From Pachyseris speciosa (Eukaryota; Cnidaria; Anthozoa; Scleractinia; Pachyseridae), in the NCBI GenBank assembly GCA_016490735.1, contig JAEMWC010000661.1:439768-503767 (forward strand): a stretch of DNA of 64,000 bases, given 5' to 3'. The position numbers and the translations under genes are program-made. Of the stretch, positions 37,067 to 49,400 are shown in pieces; position 1 is the stretch's first letter; each line of letters starts with the position of its first letter. The notes beneath the pieces were generated by a model, which was not told the DNA's origin, did no database searches, and saw only the letters and a list, made by a program, of their open reading frames with translations.

Positions 37067-39820
37067 CAAAAGTCTCACTGTAACTTTAGTCTTTGCACAG
37101 TGTGACTGGATGTGAATCTGTCAAATACGTTTTCCGAATGGAATCTCGTCTGATATAGTCGACTGGTCCTGCGACCTTGGTCAGCTGGTTGCTAAGTGAC
37201 ATGACGTTACCTGATGGCACCGTTGTCAAATCACGTGACAGTTTGAAGACCAAGTTTACCATTGGACAATAGCAAACGGAATTAGATAGTACAAGGAGGA
37301 TTTTCCAAAAGGTACGCATGCGCGAATTGAAGATGGTATATGAGCTCAAGAAGCTTGAACGTAAGGACAAATATGGTCGTATATTTCAGCTGAGAATAGC
37401 TGTGTATGGCCGGAATCATAATGTGAGATTAAGTGTAGAAATGAATGAAATAACTAGACTGCTTATAGTCCCTCCTGGATAATCGTGAGCACAAGCCATC
37501 AATAACGCGGGGAGACTGCTGCAAGGAGAAAAAACGAAGAGAGATTGATCGTTTGCTTCCCGTTTTGGATTTTTCGCGCGTCCGCTCTACTATCCAGATA
37601 GACTGCAAGCAGTCTAGTAATCACCTACGTCGAATTCAAGTAAACAAGCGCTTCAGGAAACTTTCATCGAGAATTTAGGAATCGTTTAAATTAGCACAAA
37701 GAGTGTTGTCGCTAAACGTAATTGTAAGTAATATATATAGAAACAGTAGAAACGAGAATGTCTTTTCGACTTAATTTGGTAAACGTGTTTTATAACCCTC
37801 ACGTTGCACTAAACGGATGCCATGTCGCCGATTGGTGTAGTACATACATTATATTTGTTGTGGTATGTGGTACTTAAAAACACATATAATTAATTCAGTG
37901 TGGAATACGTTTTACAAACCATGAAATTAGTTTTGTAAGTGTAGTGATTCTAGATCTAGAATTTGAATTTCAGAATGCATGTACTCTAAATAATCTCGCC
38001 AAAGCACATGATGTCGCAGTATAGTCATTGATACTCTAAAATTATTTTAGTGTAAAGGTCTCTTTCTCCTGCCGCTCGCTTTGTACGAGGGTGAAATTTT
38101 TGAGAGGAAACATTGATATTTTCAAGTAGTGTGCAATACTAGGGTAATGGTAGAGTTTAAGTGGTTTTGATGTATAATGCAGTCAGTATCCGACTGAATG
38201 AATAACTAATTGACTTAAATACCTTGTTTTTCTTTCTATATTTCAGCAACTTTTATTGAAAATGTTATCCAACATATTTCATTCAATCGAAAAATGGCTC
38301 CATCCGGTCATAGTCCTTGGCACAGTAAATCGATTTGAGAATTTCTTGATGATTTTTGAATTGTTTTGAAGGAATAAAAGTTAGGGGTGTGTGGGAAATT
38401 AAGGAAAATCGGAAAATATTGAATTTGAAAGGAGTTGAAAATTAAAATTTAGAGTTAATAATTAGTAGACAGTCCGCCACCACAACAAGGTGCCCCTGAT
38501 TCCGTTAGCAGACTAACTGGATTATGTGTGTAGCTATTTCTACCCTTCTGTCTTTCATTCTCAATTCACCCTATTTTGCCAAAAAAATTCAACCATACTG
38601 CCCTCGTAACCTCGGAAAAGACTAGGGTTAGTTAGGGGCCCAGCTAAACATAAGAGCTAATTTGCCGAATCAAATCAAAAGCTGAAGTGGAACAACTTAC
38701 AATGTGAACAAATTACACTATTAAAACAAAACGAAAGCTAAAGTGCTAACTATTTACAATGCTGACAACTGATTCTTTCTTTTTATAACGGCAAAGAAGT
38801 GCCGTGTTTACTGTTATGGTAAGAAAGCTATGTATTTGGTTTCCGCCAGTTTTCTCGGTAAAATTAACTTATCAACTGGATAAATATCGTCGGTGTATCT
38901 GCTTATTTCTGTTAGAGGCTTATAGACAGCTAGGTATAGGCATGTTTGGTTCTTGTTATATTATACGCTAAGAAGTTCATAAATAGACTTGAGTCTGACC
39001 TCATTGTTGGATTCTAACCTTGTTTATCGTTGACTTCTGAGAAGTATCATTTAAACAATTTTACCATAAACTTTCACTTTGTGAAGCAAGGAAGTTGAAA
39101 TGAGCCCAACAGCACATTTATTGTTCGATTTCCTTATTTGAATCGTTCCCCTTTGAACATTTCATTCACAGACGTAACGCATCATGGGATGGGGCGTTGA
39201 CCAGACCCTTGTTTTCAACAGTCCGCAAGAAATGTCTGTAAAGACGTTTGAATGTACTGTAGAATTACAGTAGCGGGAAATTTCACTTTAAATAAAGTAG
39301 TTTTGTAAGCTGTTAACGTGGTTTTAGTAGCTCATCATTAAAATATCTGCAGTAACGTTAACGGAACGGCGAGAGAATAACTGCAGGAAGTTCCGCTTAC
39401 AAAAAGAGAAATAAATAAGTGCGAAATTTCCTTTTTGCTTCCGTGATACGAGAGATTCTGTGGCTTGAGCGAAATATTATTAAGAAACGTCGGAAAATGT
39501 CACACCTTCAATCCCCCCCACCAACCCATGCCACTGCCCCTCCCCCCTCCAACCACCAAGAAAAACATACAGTAGGTCGAATGTAGTAGTACGAAACTCA
39601 AAAAATATTATTTTTGAAACATTTTTGGAAGGCAGAAAAACCCGAAGGAAATCAAGATAGAAAAAGCCTTTCGTTTATTTTTCTTTCTTTTTAAGGGCGT
39701 TATACCTGGATGTTTATGAAATAAGAAGTGATTTGATGAAAAAATTAAAAAGGGAAAATCAGGCATACACAAACACTCAGACAATCCACTGCAACACGGG
39801 TGCATGTCAGGTTGAGAACG
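37067..39820. other. Gene-free spacer downstream of the receptor gene
   Basis: AT-rich sequence with stops in all frames and no recognisable domain, RNA gene or clear transposon. May include the receptor's 3' UTR if the poly(A) signal at 38373 is used. Confidence 0.5.
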
Positions 39821-39825
39821 AACAA

Positions 39826-40210
39826 CCTCGTACCCAGGGTTTTCGTGTCCCTTGACCAGCGATCGGGAAACGAACGACCCTGGAAAGATCCGATTTGAAA
39901 GTCCGAGAATATCGGACTTCCGGCTGAACTGCGCATGCTTAGGGATCAGAGAGTTTGTAAGAGTTCTGCTGTACTTCTGTTTATTTGAATTGTTTGAAAA
40001 AGCCAATCAGAATCGTCAACCTATCTTCCAATCTCGTTCCCAGAGCCCACGTGTCTTTTGGCCAACGCCAAGACACGGAGTCCTGTCTTGGCGCTGGCCA
40101 AAAGACACGTGGGCTCTGGGAACGAGATTGCCTATCTTCGAGAGTCTCGTTTCGTCAAGCATGCGCAGTACGGAGCGAAGACTCGAGCGACGAGAATGGA
40201 GAACGAACTG
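39826..40210 (-). repeat. Dispersed repeat, copy 2, with nested palindrome
   Basis: Inverted copy of the repeat at 35735-36005, split by the 102-bp element at 40029. Confidence 0.75.
40029..40130. mobile_element. 102-bp palindromic element with 9-bp target duplication
   Basis: Near-perfect palindrome with ends CAATCTCGTTCCCAGAGCCC / GGGCTCTGGGAACGAGATTG and arms of about 50 bp. Flanked by CCTATCTTC at 40020-40028 and 40131-40139. A 9-bp duplication is typical of Mutator-class transposases. Confidence 0.88.
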
Positions 40211-40284
40211 TTTGCTGTTTAATTTTTAACCTCCAAATTTAATTTTTAATCACGTTACAATTTGCATTGTTCTCATCTTCCCTT

Positions 40285-41140
40285 AACCCTTTCACTCCCG
40301 ATTTATGGCAATGTTTTTAGTCAGTTTTTGGTGATAATTAGTCTGGAGCACTAATCTCTACCATATAAGGAGTTGCGATAGAAATAACTACGGTCTTGTG
40401 ACACTGTGGGCTCACTGTAAGGTGTGACGTCACGCACATTATCAGCCGCGGCCGGCCTACGGAATCAAGGAGCTTGATTCTGAGAAGTTTGCCGCTTTAT
40501 AAGTGTTTTTTTCGACCCATTTTCCTCTGCAAAATCCCCCAAGTTGCAATCATTAAGCTGGAATGCGCGTGAAGACAAACCTTTGAAAGAACCCAGAGGT
40601 GAGAGGTGGTTTCATGCTGACTGAGATGCCAAACTTGCTTCGTAGCCAATATGGCCGATCACGATTGAAGTTGCCTGTCTCGTCATTTTGTGGAAGGATT
40701 CCAGGACCTACCAAGGCAATTTGGACCAGTTTTGACAAGTGAAAAGATCAATCGATCGCATATTTTGCTGGTAGGGCTGGGTAGCCCGACACTTGTAAAA
40801 AAACTTCGAATAGTCGAATCTCCCATAATTCATTTCGGGCGTGAACAAGGCAACTTGAGGTACGTGAGACTGGCTCCAAAAAAATGGCTAAAGCGTAGCC
40901 TGCGGGAAAAGGGAGAGAAAAATTTCCATCCAGATACTCAGGTCTGATCTGAATGTAGAATTTTGAATTTTTTGGCAATCTTTTTAATTAAACAGTTGAC
41001 CACAAAAATGTGTAATTTGTGGTGTTGTTCTTTGGTCAAAAGACTGGCATTTTGGGTTTTGCTGCCGAACAAAAGGTGCTGTTCAGCGGAATTTGAGTAT
41101 TGATAACCATTTAGTGCTATTTACACATTATTATGCTTAT
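40285..41140. other. Gene-free stretch before the satellite
   Basis: Opens with TTAACCCTTTCACTCCCGAT, like the left end of the TTAA families at 6787 and 18845, but no matching right end was found. Short open frames here show no domain. Confidence 0.4.
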
Positions 41141-41149
41141 AGGCGTCAC

Positions 41150-43480
41150 TGGAGTCATAGGTTAAGAAAATGGCCAGAACTCGAAATCCTCATCAATGGT
41201 ATTATTGGCCTCTTACCCACTCTAAATCATCGCTATATATCATTTCTTGATGCATTTTAGCCATAAACAAGCGCAGAACCAATTTTGAATTTTTACAATT
41301 TTTGACCCTAAACCATGCTTACCCCTTAAGGAAATGGCCAAAACCTCGAAATCCTCATAAATGGTCTTCTTGGCCTTGTACCCACTCTAAATCACTGCTA
41401 AATGTCATTTCTTCATCCGTTCTAACCAGACGCAGACCGAAACAGAAAAAACTTCAAAAGGTTGTCAAATTTGGACCCAAATCCAAAGATTTTTTGAGTA
41501 GTTTTGGGGACGAAAAAGTACCGTGGTTAAAATCACCACCGGATCGACTCAAAATCATCGCTATATATCATTTCTTGATGCATTTTAGCCATAAACAAGT
41601 GCAGAACAAAGTTCGAAATTTTTCAATTTTTGACCCTAAACCATAGAAAATGGCCAAAACTCGAAATCCTCATAAATGGTAACCTTGGCCTCGTACCCAC
41701 TCTAAATCATTGCTAAATATCATTTCGTCATCCGTTCTAACAAGACAAAAACCAACACAGATAAAACTTGCAAATGTCAAATTTTGACCCAAATCCAAAT
41801 GCATTTGAGTGGTTTATGAGACAATAAAATACGATGGTTAAAACAAAAAAGATTTTTGTTTGTGGTTATTTAAATAGCCCACAAAGTTGGAGGTTTGGGC
41901 CTCGCATCCACTCTAAATCATAGCTTTATATCACTTCTTAATGCATTTTAGCCAGAGACAAGCACACAAAAAATAATCAAACTTTTCCAATTTTTGACAC
42001 AAAACCACAGGCTTACCCCTGAAGAAACTGCCCAAAAAATTGAAATCCTCATAAAGGCTTCTCTTGGCCTTGAACCCACTCTAAATCAATGCTAAATATC
42101 ATTTTTGTTTCATGCGTTCTAACAAGACACAAACCATAAAAAAAAACTTCGGTGTTCTTAGCCTCGGATCCACAGTAAATCATCGCTATGTATCATTTCT
42201 TGATGCATTTTAGCCATAGACAAGCACAGAAAAGATTTTCAACTTTTTCCAATTCTTGACCCAAAACCATAGGCTTACCCCTTAAGAAAATGGCCCAAAA
42301 CTCCAAATCCTCATAAAGGCTTTTCGTGGCCTTGTACCCACTCTAAATCATAGCTAAATTTCGTTTCTTCATCCGTTCAAAACAGACACATACCAAAACA
42401 AAAAAAAAACTTTGAAAGATTGTCAAATTTGGAAAAAATTCAAAACAAATTAGACTAGTTTTAAAGGGAGAAAAGTACAGTGGTTAAAACAAAACAGATT
42501 TGGTTCGTATTTAAATAGCACACAAATTTGGTATTTTTGGCCTCGGATCAACTCTAAATCATCGCAATATATCATTTCTTAACGCAATTTAGCCATAGAC
42601 AAGCACAGAACTTACTTTCAAAGTTCTCAAATTTTTGACCTAAAACAATATGCCCACCCATTAGGAAAATAGCAAACAACTCGAAATTCTCATAAAGGCT
42701 TTTCGTGGCCTTGTACCCACTCTAACTCATTGCTAAATATCATTTCCTCTTCCCTTCTAACCAAAAACAGACAAAAACAGAAAAAACTTCTAAAGGTTGT
42801 CAAATTTGGACCCAAATCCAAAGATTTTTGAGAAGTTTTGGAGACAAAAAATTTCCGTCGTTAAAGTAATAGGTTTTGGTGGTTATTGGCGTTTTTGGCC
42901 TCGGATCGACTCAAAATCATCGCTATATATCATTTCGTGACGCATTTTAGCCATAAACAACCGCAGAAAAAAAATTCAAATTTATCAATATTTGACCCCA
43001 ACCCAGAGGCTTACCCCTTCAGAAAATGGCCAAAAACTCCAAATCCTCATACATGGTCTTCTTGGCCTTGTACCCACTCTAACTGACTGCTAAATGTCAT
43101 TTCTTAATCCGTTCTAGCCAGACAAAGACAAAAATAGAAAAAACTTCAAAAGGTTGTCAAATTTGGACCCAAATCCAAAGACTTTTTGAGTAGTTTTGGG
43201 ACGAAAAAGTACCGTGGTTAAAATCACAGATTTTGGTGGTTATTAAATAGCACACCAATTTGGCGTTTTTGGCCTCGGATCGACTCAAAATCATCGCTAT
43301 ATATCACATAGTGATGCATTTTAGCCGTAAACAAACGAAGAAAAGATTTTGAAATTTTTCCTTTTTTCACCCTAAACCATAGGCTTACCCCTTACAAAAA
43401 TGGCCAAAACCTAGAAATAATCATAAATGGTATTCTAGGCCTTGTACCCACTCTAAATCACTGCTAAATGTCATTTGTTC
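41150..43480 (-). repeat. Diverged satellite units, inverted orientation
   Basis: About six units related to the 376-bp satellite but in the opposite orientation and clearly diverged from each other. Recurring anchors: ATGGCCAAAA, TGGCCTTGTACCCACTCTAA, TCATTTCTTCATCCGTTCTA, CATCGCTATATATCATTTCT, GATGCATTTTAGCC. Spacing varies by small indels. Open frames across it (for example near 41302 and 42886) simply translate the repeat and are not genes. Confidence 0.92.
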
Positions 43481-43489
43481 AATCTGTGA

Positions 43490-46400
43490 TTTTAACCACG
43501 GTACATTTTCGTCCCCAAAACTACTCAAAACATCTTTGGATTTGGGTCCAAATTTGACAACCTTTTGAAGTTTTTTCTGTTTGGGTCTGTGTCTGGTTAG
43601 AACGGATGAAGAAATGACATTTAGCAGTGATTTAGAGTGGGTACAAGGCCAAGAAGACCATGTATGAGGATTTGCAGTTTTTGGCCATTTTCTTAAGGGG
43701 TAAGCCTATGGTTTAGGGTCAAAAATTGTAAAAATTCAAAATTTGTTCTGCGCTTGTTTATGGCTAAAATGCATCACGAAATGATATATAGCGATGATTT
43801 TGAGTCGAACCGAGGCCAAAAACGCCAAATTGGTGTGCTATTTAAATAACAACCAACATCCGTGATTTTAACCAGGGTACTTTTTCGACCCAAAACTACT
43901 CAAAAAAGCTTTGGATTTGGGTCCAAATTTGACAACCTTTTGAAGTTTTTTCTGTTTGAGTCTGTGTCTGGTAAGAACGGATGAAGAAATGACATTTAGC
44001 AGTGATTTAGAGTGCCGCAGTGAGTCGATCCGAGGCCAAAATCGCCAAATTGGTGTGCTATTTAAATAACCACCAAAATCTGTGATTTTAACCACGGTAC
44101 GTCTTCGTCCCCAAAACTAGTCAAAAAATCTTTGGATTTGGGTCCAAATTTGACAACCTTTTGAAGTTTTTTCTGTTTGGGTCTGTGTCTGGTTAGAACG
44201 GATGAAGAAATGACATTTAGCAGTGATTTAGAGTGGGTACAAGGCCAAGAAGACCATGTATGAGGATTTGCAGTTTTTGGCCATTTTCTTAAGGGGTAAG
44301 CCTATGGTTTAGGGTCAAAAATTGTAAAAATTCAAAATTTGTTCTGCGCTTGTTTATGGCTAAAATGCATCACGAAATGATATATAGCGATGATTTTGAG
44401 TCGATCCGAGGCCAAAATCGCCAAATTGGTGTGCTATTTAAATAACCACCAAAATCTGTGATTTTAACCACGGTACGTCTTCGTCCCAAAACTACTCAAA
44501 AAATCTTTGGATTTGGGTCCAAATTTGACAACCTTTTGAAGTTTTTTCTGTTTGGGTCTGTGTCTGGTTAGAACGGATGAAGAAATGACATTTAGCAGTG
44601 ATTTAGAGTGGGTACAAGGCCAAGAAGACCATGTATGAGGATTTGCAGTTTTTGGCCATTTTCTTAAGGGGTAAGCCTATGGTTTAGGGTCAAAAATTGT
44701 AAAAATTCAAAATTTGTTCTGCGCTTGTTTATGGCTAAAATGCATCACGAAATGATATATAGCGATGATTTTGAGTCGATCCGAGGCCAAAATCGCCAAA
44801 TTGGTGTGCTATTTAAATAACCACCAAAATCTGTGATTTTAACCACGGTACTTTTTCGTCCCCAAAACTACTCAAAAAATCTTTGGATTTGGGTCCAAAT
44901 TTGACAACCTTTTGAAGTTTTTTCTGTTTGGGTCTGTGTCTGGTTAGAACGGATGAAGAAATGACATTTAGCAGTGATTTAGAGTGGGTACAAGGCCAAG
45001 AAGACCATGTATGAGGATTTGCAGTTTTTGGCCATTTTCTTAAGGGGTAAGCCTATGGTTTAGGGTCAAAAATTGTAAAAATTCAAAATTTGTTCTGCGC
45101 TTGTTTATGGCTAAAATGCATCACGAAATGATATATAGCGATGATTTTGAGTCGATCCGAGGCCAAAATCGCCAAATTGGTGTGCTATTTAAATAACCAC
45201 CAAAATCTGTGATTTTAACCACGGTACTTTTTCGTCCCCAAAACTACTCAAAAAATCTTTGGATTTGGGTCCAAATTTGACAACCTTTTGAAGTTTTTTC
45301 TGTTTGGGTCTGTGTCTGGTTAGAACGGATGAAGAAATGACATTTAGCAGTGATTTAGAGTGGGTACAAGGCCAAGAAGACCATGTATGAGGATTTGCAG
45401 TTTTTGGCCATTTTCTTAAGGGGTAAGCCTATGGTTTAGGGTCAAAAATTGTAAAAATTCAAAATTTGTTCTGCGCTTGTTTATGGCTAAAATGCATCAC
45501 GAAATGATATATAGCGATGATTTTGAGTCGATCCGAGGCCAAAATCGCCAAATTGGTGTGCTATTTAAATAACCACCAAAATCTGTGATTTTAACCACGG
45601 TACTTTTTCGTCCCCAAAACTACTCAAAAAATCTTTGGATTTGGGTCCAAATTTGACAACCTTTTGAAGTTTTTTCTGTTTGGGTCTGTGTCTGGTTAGA
45701 ACGGATGAAGAAATGACATTTAGCAGTGATTTAGAGTGGGTACAAGGCCAAGAAGACCATGTATGAGGATTTGCAGTTTTTGGCCATTTTCTTAAGGGGT
45801 AAGCCTATGGTTTAGGGTCAAAAATTGTAAAAATTCAAAATTTGTTCTGCGCTTGTTTATGGCTAAAATGCATCACGAAATGATATATAGCGATGATTTT
45901 GAGTCGATCCGAGGCCAAAATCGCCAAATTGGTGTGCTATTTAAATAACCACCAAAATCTGTGATTTTAACCACGGTACTTTTTCGTCCCCAAAACTACT
46001 CAAAAAATCTTTGGATTTGGGTCCAAATTTGACAACCTTTTGAAGTTTTTTCTGTTTGGGTCTGTGTCTGGTTAGAACGGATGAAGAAATGACATTTAGC
46101 AGTGATTTAGAGTGGGTACAAGGCCAAGAAGACCATGTATGAGGATTTGCAGTTTTTGGCCATTTTCTTAAGGGGTAAGCCTATGGTTTAGGGTCAAAAA
46201 TTGTAAAAATTCAAAATTTGTTCTGCGCTTGTTTATGGCTAAAATGCATCACGAAATGATATATAGCGATGATTTTGAGTCGATCCGAGGCCAAAATCGC
46301 CAAATTGGTGTGCTATTTAAATAACCACCAAAATCTGTGATTTTAACCACGGTACTTTTTCGTCCCCAAAACTACTCAAAAAATCTTTGGATTTGGGTCC

Positions 46401-49400
46401 AAATTTGACAACCTTTTGAAGTTTTTTCTGTTTGGGTCTGTGTCTGGTTAGAACGGATGAAGAAATGACATTTAGCAGTGATTTAGAGTGGGTACAAGGC
46501 CAAGAAGACCATGTATGAGGATTTGCAGTTTTTGGCCATTTTCTTAAGGGGTAAGCCTATGGTTTAGGGTCAAAAATTGTAAAAATTCAAAATTTGTTCT
46601 GCGCTTGTTTATGGCTAAAATGCATCACGAAATGATATATAGCGATGATTTTGAGTCGATCCGAGGCCAAAATCGCCAAATTGGTGTGCTATTTAAATAA
46701 CCACCAAAATCTGTGATTTTAACCACGGTACTTTTTCGTCCCCAAAACTACTCAAAAAATCTTTGGATTTGGGTCCAAATTTGACAACCTTTTGAAGTTT
46801 TTTCTGTTTGGGTCTGTGTCTGGTTAGAACGGATGAAGAAATGACATTTAGCAGTGATTTAGAGTGGGTACAAGGCCAAGAAGACCATGTATGAGGATTT
46901 GCAGTTTTTGGCCATTTTCTTAAGGGGTAAGCCTATGGTTTAGGGTCAAAAATTGTAAAAATTCAAAATTTGTTCTGCGCTTGTTTATGGCTAAAATGCA
47001 TCACGAAATGATATATAGCGATGATTTTGAGTCGATCCGAGGCCAAAATCGCCAAATTGGTGTGCTATTTAAATAACCACCAAAATCTGTGATTTTAACC
47101 ACGGTACTTTTTCGTCCCCAAAACTACTCAAAAAATCTTTGGATTTGGGTCCAAATTTGACAACCTTTTGAAGTTTTTTCTGTTTGGGTCTGTGTCTGGT
47201 TAGAACGGATGAAGAAATGACATTTAGCAGTGATTTAGAGTGGGTACAAGGCCAAGAAGACCATGTATGAGGATTTGCAGTTTTTGGCCATTTTCTTAAG
47301 GGGTAAGCCTATGGTTTAGGGTCAAAAATTGTAAAAATTCAAAATTTGTTCTGCGCTTGTTTATGGCTAAAATGCATCACGAAATGATATATAGCGATGA
47401 TTTTGAGTCGATCCGAGGCCAAAATCGCCAAATTGGTGTGCTATTTAAATAACCACCAAAATCTGTGATTTTAACCACGGTACTTTTTCGTCCCCAAAAC
47501 TACTCAAAAAATCTTTGGATTTGGGTCCAAATTTGACAACCTTTTGAAGTTTTTTCTGTTTGGGTCTGTGTCTGGTTAGAACGGATGAAGAAATGACATT
47601 TAGCAGTGATTTAGAGTGGGTACAAGGCCAAGAAGACCATGTATGAGGATTTGCAGTTTTTGGCCATTTTCTTAAGGGGTAAGCCTATGGTTTAGGGTCA
47701 AAAATTGTAAAAATTCAAAATTTGTTCTGCGCTTGTTTATGGCTAAAATGCATCACGAAATGATATATAGCGATGATTTTGAGTCGATCCGAGGCCAAAA
47801 TCGCCAAATTGGTGTGCTATTTAAATAACCACCAAAATCTGTGATTTTAACCACGGTACTTTTTCGTCCCCAAAACTACTCAAAAAATCTTTGGATTTGG
47901 GTCCAAATTTGACAACCTTTTGAAGTTTTTTCTGTTTGGGTCTGTGTCTGGTTAGAACGGATGAAGAAATGACATTTAGCAGTGATTTAGAGTGGGTACA
48001 AGGCCAAGAAGACCATGTATGAGGATTTGCAGTTTTTGGCCATTTTCTTAAGGGGTAAGCCTATGGTTTAGGGTCAAAAATTGTAAAAATTCAAAATTTG
48101 TTCTGCGCTTGTTTATGGCTAAAATGCATCACGAAATGATATATAGCGATGATTTTGAGTCGATCCGAGGCCAAAATCGCCAAATTGGTGTGCTATTTAA
48201 ATAACCACCAAAATCTGTGATTTTAACCACGGTACTTTTTCTTCCCCAAAACTACTCAAAAAATCTTTGGATTTGGGTCCAAATTTGACAACCTTTTGAA
48301 GTTTTTTCTGTTTGGGTCTGTGTCTGGTTAGAACGGATGAAGAAATGACATTTAGCAGTGATTTAGAGTGGGTACAAGGCCAAGAAGACCATGTATGAGG
48401 ATTTGCAGTTTTTGGCCATTTTCTTAAGGGGTAAGCCTATGGTTTAGGGTCAAAAATTGTAAAAATTCAAAATTTGTTCTGCGCTTGTTTATGGCTAAAA
48501 TGCATCACGAAATGATATATAGCGATGATTTTGAGTCGATCCGAGGCCAAAATCGCCAAATTGGTGTGCTATTTAAATAACCACCAAAATCTGTGATTTT
48601 AACCACGGTACTTTTTCGTCCCCAAAACTACTCAAAAAATCTTTGGATTTGGGTCCAAATTTGACAACCTTTTGAAGTTTTTTCTGTTTGGGTCTGTGTC
48701 TGGTTAGAACGGATGAAGAAATGACATTTAGCAGTGATTTAGAGTGGGTACAAGGCCAAGAAGACCATGTATGAGGATTTGCAGTTTTTGGCCATTTTCT
48801 TAAGGGGTAAGCCTATGGTTTAGGGTCAAAAATTGTAAAAATTCAAAATTTGTTCTGCGCTTGTTTATGGCTAAAATGCATCACGAAATGATATATAGCG
48901 ATGATTTTGAGTCGATCCGAGGCCAAAATCGCCAAATTGGTGTGCTATTTAAATAACCACCAAAATCTGTGATTTTAACCACGGTACTTTTTCGTCCCCA
49001 AAACTACTCAAAAAATCTTTGGATTTGGGTCCAAATTTGACAACCTTTTGAAGTTTTTTCTGTTTGGGTCTGTGTCTGGTTAGAACGGATGAAGAAATGA
49101 CATTTAGCAGTGATTTAGAGTGGGTACAAGGCCAAGAAGACCATGTATGAGGATTTGCAGTTTTTGGCCATTTTCTTAAGGGGTAAGGGTTTAAAAAATT
49201 GTAAAAATTCAAAATTTGTTCTGCGCTTGTTTATGGCTAAAATGCATCACGAAATGATATATAGCGATGATTTTGAGTCGATCCGAGGCCAAAATCGCCA
49301 AATTGGTGTGCTATTTAAATAACCACCAAAATCTGTGATTTTAACCACGGTACTTTTTCGTCCCCAAAACTACTCAAAAAATCTTTGGATTTGGGTCCAA

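Noticed and set aside
41302..49212. Open frames of 66-114 codons in the satellite
   Set aside because: They are repeat translations that exist only where indels or divergence remove stops; the standard unit has no such frame.
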